Notes under the pieces: model-generated
Told to the model about the DNA's origin: nothing
The model's input: only the letters and a program-made list of their open reading frames with translations
The model's database searches: none
Assembly (NCBI GenBank): GCA_023417815.1
Contig: JAEZEI010000124.1
Location: 1-64,000, forward strand
Length of the DNA stretch: 64,000 nucleotides
Source of the DNA: Bacteroidota bacterium
GTDB taxonomy: Bacteria > Bacteroidota > Bacteroidia > Chitinophagales > Chitinophagaceae
Direction of reading: 5' to 3'
Made by a program: the position numbers and the translations under genes
In this document: piece by piece, positions 8,834 through 15,264 of the stretch
Position numbering within the stretch: the first letter of the stretch is position 1
Layout of the letters: the number at the start of each line of letters is the position of its first letter

Positions 8834-8870
8834 ATTTTAACCAGGGCCGCGGGCATTTTACCGGGGCCGC
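8834..8870. repeat. Short imperfect tandem repeat
   Basis: ATTTTAACCAGGGCCGC (8834-8850) and ATTTTACCGGGGCCGC (8855-8870) form two nearly identical GC-rich direct repeats with a 21-base period, between glf and the next lipoprotein gene. Confidence 0.6.
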
Positions 8871-8919
8871 TCACATAAAATCTGTCTGGATACAGCATTT
8901 TATGTATTAGCTTTCTTAA

Positions 8920-9510
8920 ATGAAGCTGATAATTCCGTGTTTATTACTCATTTCCGCCTGTAAGGCGCAGTCAAATTCTCCCCGAAACCAGGAATGTAAT
9001 TCGCCGGACGCTCCTGTAGCGTGCAGTTTTATCGATCTGCCTGAGAATATAGCTTCTCATACGGTTATCGCCGGCGGATCAACCGGGGGAGAACGCTTAT
9101 ATGTAAAAGGTCGGATCCAGGATAGAAAGGGAAAACCAATTGAAGGAGCCATATTATATATATACCATACCGATGAAAAGGGGATCTACAGCAAGTCTGA
9201 AAAGGAAAAAGGAGTTCAGAAATGGCATGGAAAGCACCACGGATGGTGTAAAACGGACAGATACGGTAATTATTCCTTTGAAACGATAAGGCCGGCGAGC
9301 TATCCAAACAGTACCGCTCCCCAGCATATTCACGCTGCTGTGAAGCTGCCGGCTGGACAAATTTCCTGGATCAGCGATTTTTTGTTCAGCGATGACCCCA
9401 ATCTTGGTAAAGAGGCGCCCCCGGCAGGGATGGCCGGTGGAAACGGGGTTATGAAAGTGAAACAGACGGCAGAAAAGAGCTGGCAGGCAGAACGGATAAT
9501 AACCCTTTAA
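8920..9510 (+). CDS. Intradiol dioxygenase-like lipoprotein
   Basis: Residues 1-14 are a lipoprotein signal with lipobox ISAC (Cys14), so the protein is membrane-anchored outside the cytoplasm. The remainder has the beta fold of intradiol ring-cleavage dioxygenases such as the protocatechuate 3,4-dioxygenase beta chain. The expected iron ligands are present: Tyr in HTDEKGIYS, Tyr in RPASYP, and two His in HIH. 196 aa is short for the family. There are no aromatic degradation genes nearby, and an exported lipid-anchored form is unlikely to act on protocatechuate in the usual pathway. The substrate is unknown. It belongs with the block that separates infC from rpmI. Confidence 0.75.
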   Translation: MKLIIPCLLLISACKAQSNSPRNQECNSPDAPVACSFIDLPENIASHTVIAGGSTGGERLYVKGRIQDRKGKPIEGAILYIYHTDEKGIYSKSEKEKGVQKWHGKHHGWCKTDRYGNYSFETIRPASYPNSTAPQHIHAAVKLPAGQISWISDFLFSDDPNLGKEAPPAGMAGGNGVMKVKQTAEKSWQAERIITL

Positions 9511-9585
9511 TTCAGAAAACCGGAACATTTTCGGCAAAAATGAATAATATGTTCCTTTACAGGATCAAATTTGGGTGAATTTATA

Positions 9586-9593
9586 TACCTTTG
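9586..9593 (+). promoter_or_regulatory. rpmI promoter (-7 TACCTTTG)
   Basis: TACCTTTG is an exact TAnnTTTG element. A TTTG lies only 12 bases upstream (9570-9573), closer than the usual 19 or so, and no TTG is found at normal spacing. It implies a leader of roughly 90 bases for rpmI. Confidence 0.6.
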
Positions 9594-9597
9594 CAGC

Positions 9598-9656
9598 CCG
9601 AATTTATTCGGATACATTTCCCACAAGGCTCCATAAGTCTTCCGGCCGATCGGAAG
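9598..9656 (+). promoter_or_regulatory. Structured leader of rpmI-rplT with two hairpins
   Basis: CCGAA-TTTA-TTCGG (9598-9611) and CTTCCG-GCCGAT-CGGAAG (9639-9656) are two perfect short stems in the untranslated leader between the -7 element and the rpmI ATG. L20 represses its own operon through structured mRNA in other phyla, so this is a plausible autoregulatory site, though I cannot match it to a known leader class. Confidence 0.4.
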
Positions 9657-9689
9657 CGCCAGCAGGGAGTAACTCAAACAAGTTATGTA

Positions 9690-9887
9690 ATGCCAAAGGT
9701 AAAAACAAACAGCAGTGCAAAGAAGCGCTTCAAAGTTACCGGTACAGGTAAGATCACCTTTCAGAAAGCTTTCAAACGTCACATTCTTACAAAAAAGAGC
9801 ACAAAACGTAAACGCGGCATGCGTGTAGACGGCGTAGTTGCAGATTCAAACATGCATTTTGTTAAGCGTCTTCTCGGAATGAAATAA
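9690..9887 (+). CDS. rpmI: 50S ribosomal protein L35
   Basis: Small basic ribosomal protein of 65 aa, rich in Lys and Arg, starting MPKVKTNSSAKKRFKVTG and ending HFVKRLLGMK, a clear L35. The open frame extends upstream to the -7 element, but MPKVK is the universal start of the family, so ATG 9690 is chosen. rplT follows after 38 bases. The usual upstream partner infC lies 6.4 kb away. Confidence 0.96.
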   Translation: MPKVKTNSSAKKRFKVTGTGKITFQKAFKRHILTKKSTKRKRGMRVDGVVADSNMHFVKRLLGMK

Positions 9888-9925
9888 GGAAAGCAATTAA
9901 TCACAACCATTAAAATTATTCAGAT

Positions 9926-10270
9926 ATGCCACGTTCAGTAAATGCAGTAGCCAGCCGCGCACGCCGCAAAAGGATATTGAAAGCCGCTAAAGGTTACTAT
10001 GGCAAACGTAAAAATGTTTATACCGTTGCGAAAAACGTAATGGAAAAAGGTCTTACATACAGCTATGTGGGCCGTAAAAATAAAAAGCGCGAATACCGTA
10101 CCCTCTGGATCGCACGTATCAACGCTGCCGTAAGGGAAGAAGGTATGACCTACAGCGAATTCATTCACAGGCTTAATACAAAAGGTATTGAACTTAACAG
10201 GAAGGTACTTGCCGACCTGGCCATGAATGAGCCTGCAACTTTTAAGTCGCTGATCGCTTCTGTAAAGTAA
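9926..10270 (+). CDS. rplT: 50S ribosomal protein L20
   Basis: Large-subunit assembly protein of 114 aa that binds 23S rRNA and in other bacteria represses its own operon. The basic N-terminal extension (ARRKRILKAAKGYYGKRKNVYTV) and globular C-terminus (FIHRLNTKGIELNRKVLADLA) are complete. It is co-transcribed with rpmI and followed by a strong terminator. Confidence 0.97.
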   Translation: MPRSVNAVASRARRKRILKAAKGYYGKRKNVYTVAKNVMEKGLTYSYVGRKNKKREYRTLWIARINAAVREEGMTYSEFIHRLNTKGIELNRKVLADLAMNEPATFKSLIASVK

Positions 10271-10293
10271 TAAGCAACACAAATACTTAAGAG

Positions 10294-10322
10294 ACCGTTC
10301 CATTTTTGGAACGGTTTTTTTT
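10294..10322 (+). terminator. Terminator after rplT
   Basis: ACCGTTCC (10294-10301) pairs with GGAACGGT (10308-10315) across loop ATTTTT, followed by a T run. Confidence 0.92.
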
Positions 10323-10334
10323 ATGCCTAATGAG

Positions 10335-10342
10335 TACATTTG
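10335..10342 (+). promoter_or_regulatory. Promoter -7 element (TACATTTG) of arginine decarboxylase
   Basis: TACATTTG matches TAnnTTTG directly after the rplT terminator and 34 bases before the decarboxylase ATG. No clear -33 element is seen. Confidence 0.5.
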
Positions 10343-10376
10343 CAGAACTTTTCATTTCATTCAGTACTACCCATAA

Positions 10377-11777
10377 ATGAACAATACTTATAACGACCTC
10401 GTTCAGCAGACTTTCGTTTTTCCACAGGAAGATTTCAAATTAAAGGACGGGTACCTGCAGTACAACGATCTTGACCTGAAAGCGCTCATCGACAAATACG
10501 GCACGCCATTGAAGCTGAGCTACCTCCCCAAGATCGGAATGCAGATCGCCAAGGCGAAAAAGATGTTCGAGACCGCTTTCAAAAAGCATCGTTATGAAGG
10601 GGAATACAATTACTGTTATTGCACTAAAAGTTCCCACTTCAGTTTTGTGGTGGAAGAAGCATTGAAGCATAACATTCACCTTGAGACAAGTTATGCATAC
10701 GATATAGAGATCATCAAGAAACTATACGAAAAGAAGAAGATAAATAAGGATATTTACATCATCTGCAACGGTTACAAGCAGAAATCCTACACTTCACGCA
10801 TTGCCAGCCTGCTCAACTCGGGATTTAAAAATGTTGTTCCCGTACTGGATAATACTGATGAACTGAAAGCGTATATTAAATCGGTTAAAGTTCCTTTTAA
10901 CCTGGGGATCCGGGTGGCTACAGAAGAGGAACCCACGTTTCCTTTCTATACATCACGGCTTGGCATAAGGGCAAAAGATATCCTGGAATTCTACGTAGAT
11001 AAGATCGAAGGTAACGAACACCGCTTCCAGTTAAAAATGCTTCACCTGTTCCTGAACAAAGGAATCAAGGATGATATCTATTACTGGAGTGAACTGAATA
11101 AAGTGATCAACCTTTATTGCCAGCTTAAAAAGATCTGCCCTGAACTGGATTCAATAAATATCGGTGGAGGATTCCCCATCAAACATTCATTGGGATTTGA
11201 TTATGATTACCAGTTCATGATCAATGAAATTGTACGGAACATAAAAGTTGCCTGCAAGAAGGCGAAAGTTCCGATGCCGCATATTTTCACAGAGTTCGGG
11301 AGTTACACTGTGGGTGAAAGCATGGCGCATATCTACAGCGTTATTTCAAAGAAAGTTCAGAACGACAGGGAAACCTGGTATATGATAGACTCTTCCTTCA
11401 TTACAACACTTCCTGATACGTGGGGAATTGGAGAGAAGTTCCTTTTACTTCCCATAAATAAATGGGATTCCGAATACCAGAGGGTAGTGCTGGGAGGTAT
11501 TACCTGCGATAGCCATGATTATTACGATTCGGAAGAACATATCAACGAAGTGTTCCTTCCAAAAGTAGAAAAGGAGGGAGAGCCGCTTTACCTTGGATTC
11601 TTTCACACAGGCGCATACCAGGACCAGATCAGCGGCTATGGCGGGATAAAGCATTGCCTTATTCCTTCTCCAAAACATATTATCGTGGGCCACGATAAGA
11701 ACGGGAAACTTGTGGACTGGGTTTATGCCAGGGAGCAGACCGCTCAAAGCATGCTGAAAATATTAGGCTATATCTAA
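10377..11777 (+). CDS. speA: Arginine decarboxylase, Bacteroidota short form
   Basis: PLP enzyme of the alanine-racemase-fold decarboxylases that converts arginine to agmatine, a polyamine precursor. The PLP lysine is probably Lys84 in YCTKSSH. Other family blocks are SRLGIRAKDILEFY, INIGGGFPIKHSLGFDYD, HIFTEFGSYTVGES and DSSFITTLPDTWGIGEKF. At 466 aa it lacks the inserted domains of the 658-aa E. coli enzyme, which is normal for this phylum. No agmatine-processing gene is adjacent. Arginase, the competing fate of arginine, is encoded at 27.4-28.3 kb. Confidence 0.85.
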   Translation: MNNTYNDLVQQTFVFPQEDFKLKDGYLQYNDLDLKALIDKYGTPLKLSYLPKIGMQIAKAKKMFETAFKKHRYEGEYNYCYCTKSSHFSFVVEEALKHNIHLETSYAYDIEIIKKLYEKKKINKDIYIICNGYKQKSYTSRIASLLNSGFKNVVPVLDNTDELKAYIKSVKVPFNLGIRVATEEEPTFPFYTSRLGIRAKDILEFYVDKIEGNEHRFQLKMLHLFLNKGIKDDIYYWSELNKVINLYCQLKKICPELDSINIGGGFPIKHSLGFDYDYQFMINEIVRNIKVACKKAKVPMPHIFTEFGSYTVGESMAHIYSVISKKVQNDRETWYMIDSSFITTLPDTWGIGEKFLLLPINKWDSEYQRVVLGGITCDSHDYYDSEEHINEVFLPKVEKEGEPLYLGFFHTGAYQDQISGYGGIKHCLIPSPKHIIVGHDKNGKLVDWVYAREQTAQSMLKILGYI

Positions 11778-12118
11778 TTTTTCGGCGGACGGAAATCTTC
11801 GTTAGAGTACATGGATTTATTATAGAGATAATATTTTCCGTCTTTGAAGTTCTTCCAGTACCGATGCCCGCGTGCATCATAATACAACCTGCCATCTATC
11901 GTCTTCTTTGCATAGTTATCGCTCACCATTATCACTTTTGGAACAACCGGTTTTGGTTTTGTTGCCGCCACAGGTTTTTTAACTTCCACGGAATCGGCTT
12001 TTTTAGCAGGCAGCGGACCAGTGGTATTATAAACCTGCACGGTTTCGTTTGGCACAGTGCGTTTGCCGCAGGAGATCAATATTACACAGGCGGTAAGGAT
12101 GCATAGGATTGTCTTCAT
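11774..12118 (-). CDS. Small lipoprotein of unknown function
   Basis: 114 aa. The signal MKTILCILTACVILISC ends in a lipobox with Cys17. A Pro/Lys-rich linker (KKPVAATKPKPVVPK) follows, then a C-terminal module with YYDARGHRYWKNFKDGKYYLYNKS. The aromatic, repeated Tyr pattern suggests a small beta module. ATG 12118 is preferred over an upstream in-frame start because the signal peptide begins there. It is convergent with the arginine decarboxylase gene (4-base overlap). No family is recognised. Confidence 0.75.
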   Translation of the reverse strand: MKTILCILTACVILISCGKRTVPNETVQVYNTTGPLPAKKADSVEVKKPVAATKPKPVVPKVIMVSDNYAKKTIDGRLYYDARGHRYWKNFKDGKYYLYNKSMYSNEDFRPPKN

Positions 12119-12177
12119 TAATTTTCCTTTTCGCAAGCTTAACAATAATATTACCAAACAGTGTTAATATCGAATTT

Positions 12178-12627
12178 ATGAAATATGTACTTGGAATTCT
12201 TTTCCTGCTTACCTCTGTAACCACCCAGGCCCAAACAGCCACAGATTCTGTGAAACAGGTTGTAACTGACCTTTTTAAAGCTATGGCTACTTCTGATTCC
12301 GTAAAAGCGGAAATGGTCTTTACCAGGGATGCGATCATGCAATCCTTTGCCAGGAATAAGGAAGGTCAAACTATAATCAGAACAGATAAACCTTCCGATT
12401 TCGCATCACAAATTAAACAGACAGCTCCGGGGGATCTTGATGAAAGGATCGAATTTGAAACCGTGAAAATAGATGGGAATCTTGCAATGGTATGGACTCC
12501 TTATAAATTTTATTACAAGGGCAAATTCAGTCATTGCGGGGTGAATTCATTCCAGCTTGTAAAGCTGAATAACGAATGGAAGATCCAGTACCTTATCGAT
12601 ACACGAAGAAAAGCTGGTTGCGAATAA
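12178..12627 (+). CDS. Secreted SnoaL/NTF2-like protein (DUF4440 type)
   Basis: 149 aa. A signal peptide of about 19 residues ends TTQAQ. The mature part has the cone-fold pattern of the NTF2-like superfamily: helix KQVVTDLFKAMATSDSVKAEMVF, then strands including MVWTPYKFYYKGKFSHCGVNSFQLVKLNNEWKI (here broken in the middle by a turn). It is exported, and ligand or activity is unknown. ATG 12178 is chosen because the signal peptide starts there. It is divergent from the small lipoprotein gene. Confidence 0.75.
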   Translation: MKYVLGILFLLTSVTTQAQTATDSVKQVVTDLFKAMATSDSVKAEMVFTRDAIMQSFARNKEGQTIIRTDKPSDFASQIKQTAPGDLDERIEFETVKIDGNLAMVWTPYKFYYKGKFSHCGVNSFQLVKLNNEWKIQYLIDTRRKAGCE

Positions 12628-12640
12628 ATTTCTTAAAATA

Positions 12641-12666
12641 AAAAAGGCGCATTTTCGCGCCTTTTT
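12641..12666. terminator. Bidirectional terminator between the NTF2-like gene and hsp20
   Basis: AAAAAGGCGC (12641-12650) pairs with GCGCCTTTTT (12657-12666) around loop ATTTTC. The A run and T run serve both convergent genes. Confidence 0.9.
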
Positions 12667-12680
12667 CTTTTGGTCACCTT

Positions 12681-13115
12681 TTACAGGACCTCGATATCTC
12701 TTTTATTAAGCACCGACTCCTTTTTGGGAAGATCGATTACCAGCAGGCCATTTTCATATTTCGCCTGGATAGCATCCGCATTTATCTTTTCATCAAGGGT
12801 GAATGAACGCTTAAATGCGCGGTAGGTGAATTCCTTCCTGATCTGTTTGCGGTCTTCTTCCACCTGTTCAGCCTTTTTTTCAGAGCTAACGGTAAGGACA
12901 TTGTTCTCCAGGTTTATGGAGAAATCGTTTTTCTGGAATCCCGGAACAGACATCTGCACCTGGTAAGAGGTTGGCGTTTCAAAAATATTGACCGGGGGAT
13001 AATGAAGTACATCTTCCCGAAGGGTTTTGGTCATTGCAGACGGGAGGTCATTCATGATCTCTTTCATGAATCCGTCGATGGTGCGGGCGAACTGGCTATT
13101 TGCTTTTACTGTCAT
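12681..13115 (-). CDS. Hsp20/alpha-crystallin family small heat-shock protein
   Basis: ATP-independent chaperone of 144 aa that holds unfolding proteins. The alpha-crystallin domain spans about 40-130, with PPVNIFETPTSYQVQMSVPGF, the characteristic VPGF turn and KYENGLLVIDLPKKE. The C-terminus IEVL resembles the IxI assembly motif. ATG 13115 is chosen over a TTG three codons upstream. A single copy, with no other chaperone gene close by. Confidence 0.93.
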   Translation of the reverse strand: MTVKANSQFARTIDGFMKEIMNDLPSAMTKTLREDVLHYPPVNIFETPTSYQVQMSVPGFQKNDFSINLENNVLTVSSEKKAEQVEEDRKQIRKEFTYRAFKRSFTLDEKINADAIQAKYENGLLVIDLPKKESVLNKRDIEVL

Positions 13116-13267
13116 AGTTTTCAATTTTAAGATTGATATCCCAGGTTCAATTTCCGTTCCCAGGCAATAACCAGAAACAAATCGTCAGATTTTGCCCGAA
13201 ACCCACGCCAGTATGACATTTCGGGAAGGTTCATCAAGACAAATAAGCAGAGTTCCTCTTTTCGAAA

Positions 13268-13296
13268 TTGTGAAGGAACATTAATTCATAATTTTG
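13268..13296 (+). promoter_or_regulatory. Bacilliredoxin promoter (TTG, 18 bases, TAATTTTG)
   Basis: TTG at 13268-13270 and TAATTTTG at 13289-13296 are separated by 18 bases, close to the Bacteroidota consensus. The gene starts 19 bases after the -7 element. Confidence 0.65.
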
Positions 13297-13315
13297 CAAT
13301 CCTAAAGAAATAAAT

Positions 13316-13729
13316 ATGTATCCAGAAGAAATAGTAATCCCGATGAAGGAAGAGCTGACCGAGAACGGGTTCAGCGAATTATTGTCTGCCAACGATGTAG
13401 AAGATGTTCTTTCGAAAGGAGGAACAACACTTGTGATGATCAATTCCGTTTGTGGCTGCAGTGCCGGAACTGCACGCCCGGGAGTGCTGCTTGCCGTACA
13501 GCATGATAAAAGACCGGATAATCTTACCACCACCTTTGCAGGTTTTGATATGGATGCTGTGAAAAAAGTGAGGGAGCATATGATGCCTTATCCGCCTTCT
13601 TCTCCTGCGATAGCCTTATTTAAGGATGGAAAGCTTGTTCATATGGTGGAACGCCACATGATAGAAGGCCGCAGCGCCCAAATGATCGCAGATAATCTAA
13701 AGTCTGCTTTTGATACGCACTGCAATTGA
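13316..13729 (+). CDS. Bacilliredoxin (BrxA/BrxB family)
   Basis: 137-aa thioredoxin-fold protein of the YphP/YqiW family. The signature CGC motif is in SVCGCSAG (Cys46, Cys48), and PYPPSSPAIALFKDGKLVHMVERHMIEGR is characteristic in pieces. In Bacillus these proteins remove bacillithiol from oxidised proteins. Whether this organism makes bacillithiol cannot be told from the window. It has its own promoter and terminator, so it is monocistronic. Confidence 0.9.
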   Translation: MYPEEIVIPMKEELTENGFSELLSANDVEDVLSKGGTTLVMINSVCGCSAGTARPGVLLAVQHDKRPDNLTTTFAGFDMDAVKKVREHMMPYPPSSPAIALFKDGKLVHMVERHMIEGRSAQMIADNLKSAFDTHCN

Positions 13730-13753
13730 TTGAACAATTTTATAATTTACCGG

Positions 13754-13778
13754 CCTCCTGCAAGCAGGAGGTTTTTTT
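13754..13778 (+). terminator. Terminator after the bacilliredoxin gene
   Basis: CCTCCTG (13754-13760) and CAGGAGG (13765-13771) form the stem with loop CAAG, followed by seven T. Confidence 0.9.
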
Positions 13779-13820
13779 ATGTTATTATCTATCTTGCAGC
13801 ACTAACCCTAAAACAGAGGA

Positions 13821-15149
13821 ATGTATCCCAACTTATATTACGTTTTCAAGGATTGGTTTGGAGTTGAATGGCAAGCGCTGAGCATTTTGAATTCATTCGG
13901 CCTGATGGTAGCTCTTTCTTTCGTGGCTGCAGCAATGGTCATTACTTCCGAACTTAAACGTAAGGAAAAAGCAGGGCTGCTTCACCCGAGGGAAGAAGTG
14001 ATCATCGTGGGCAGGCCGGCCGGGGCAGCGGAATTGATCATGAATGCGTTGATAGGTTTTTTATTTGGCTATAAGATCCTGGGAGTGCTCTTCAGCCGTC
14101 CTGAAAATATAAATGCCCAGGAATATATTTTTTCTTCAGAAGGAAGTATTGTTGGTGGACTTGCAGGTGCAGCGCTGCTTGCAGGATTGAAATGGTACGA
14201 AAAGAACAAACAGCGTCTAAAATCACCGGAACGCAGAACTGTACGTATCTGGCCGCACGACAGGGTAGGCGACCTTGTAATTCTTGCCCTGGTGTTCGGG
14301 ATCCTGGGTGCGAAATTATTTGATGCAGTTGAGCATTGGGACCAGTTTACAGCCGACCCTGTGGGAAGTATCTTTTCCGCCAGCGGCCTTACATTTTATG
14401 GCGGGCTCATCCTGGCTGCCATTGCGATATGTATGTATGCCTACAGGAAAGGGATCCGGATATCTCACCTTGTTGATTCTGCCGCACCGGCGCTGATGCT
14501 CGCTTATGCGATTGGCAGAATTGGCTGCCAGGTATCGGGAGATGGTGACTGGGGAGTTTACAATTCTGCATATATAAGTGATGAATACGGGAATGTAAGG
14601 GTTGCTGCAGCAGGGGAGCACCGTGCGAGCCTTGAAAAGAATGCAACTTATTTTTCGGAAGGAAAAGTGGTCGACTCTCTCAGCTTCACCTATGTAACCG
14701 ACCGAACCTATGGAAGTATAGATTCTGTTCCTTCCATACATTTTAAGGGCCCTGATTTTCTGCCTGCCTGGCTTTTTGCCTATTCATACCCGAAAAATGT
14801 AAACAAGGACGGCATAGTGATCCCTGATGATACTGATGAACACAACCGGGTTCTTCCGGCCCCGGTGTACCCGACGCCATTATATGAAACCATCATTTGC
14901 GGCCTCCTTTTCTTATTCTTATGGGCATTAAGAAGAAAGGTCACTATCCCGCTTGTCATGTTCGGAATTTACCTGGTTGTGAATGGCCTGGAGCGTTTTA
15001 CCATTGAGCAGATCCGGGTAAACAAGCATTATGATTTCCTGGGCATGAATTCCAGTCAGTCTGAATTAATAGCGCTGGGGCTTACTTTAGCCGGGATCAT
15101 CCTAATCATTTTTGCGCGGATGAGGCACCGCCGTTCCTCACAGGGATAG
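13821..15149 (+). CDS. lgt: Prolipoprotein diacylglyceryl transferase, extended variant
   Basis: Inner-membrane enzyme that transfers diacylglyceryl from phosphatidylglycerol to the lipobox cysteine, consistent with the many lipoproteins encoded here. Multiple membrane segments; the family signature is at GRIGCQVSGDGDWG (232-245) and the C-terminal RFTIEQIRVN carries the conserved Arg. 442 aa is far longer than E. coli Lgt (about 290). The extra length is a loop of about 100 residues between the signature and YPTPLYE, plus N-terminal sequence. Residues important in E. coli differ: His103 aligns with Tyr193 (LTFYGG), Asn146 with Cys236 and Glu151 with Asp241. These changes may be normal in the phylum. 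Confidence 0.88.
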   Translation: MYPNLYYVFKDWFGVEWQALSILNSFGLMVALSFVAAAMVITSELKRKEKAGLLHPREEVIIVGRPAGAAELIMNALIGFLFGYKILGVLFSRPENINAQEYIFSSEGSIVGGLAGAALLAGLKWYEKNKQRLKSPERRTVRIWPHDRVGDLVILALVFGILGAKLFDAVEHWDQFTADPVGSIFSASGLTFYGGLILAAIAICMYAYRKGIRISHLVDSAAPALMLAYAIGRIGCQVSGDGDWGVYNSAYISDEYGNVRVAAAGEHRASLEKNATYFSEGKVVDSLSFTYVTDRTYGSIDSVPSIHFKGPDFLPAWLFAYSYPKNVNKDGIVIPDDTDEHNRVLPAPVYPTPLYETIICGLLFLFLWALRRKVTIPLVMFGIYLVVNGLERFTIEQIRVNKHYDFLGMNSSQSELIALGLTLAGIILIIFARMRHRRSSQG

Positions 15150-15188
15150 TTCCATTCAAATTAGAAATTTGCCTTTCATGCTTTTACC

Positions 15189-15220
15189 TTGTACTATGTT
15201 TTACAAAGTACCTACGTTTG
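15189..15220 (+). promoter_or_regulatory. TonB-receptor promoter with internal palindromic operator
   Basis: TTG (15189-15191) and TACGTTTG (15213-15220) are 21 bases apart. Between them lies GTACTATGT-TTT-ACAAAGTAC (15191-15211), an imperfect palindrome with one mismatch in nine pairs. Its position fits a repressor site. Confidence 0.6.
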
Positions 15221-15264
15221 TGAGGTAGTTTATTAACAAAGTATTTAGCCAAAAAAGTAAAGCC

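Noticed and set aside
15205..15233. Second hairpin (CCTAC/GGTAG) in the TonB-receptor leader
   Set aside because: The arms are not true reverse complements; only the GTACT palindrome holds up.
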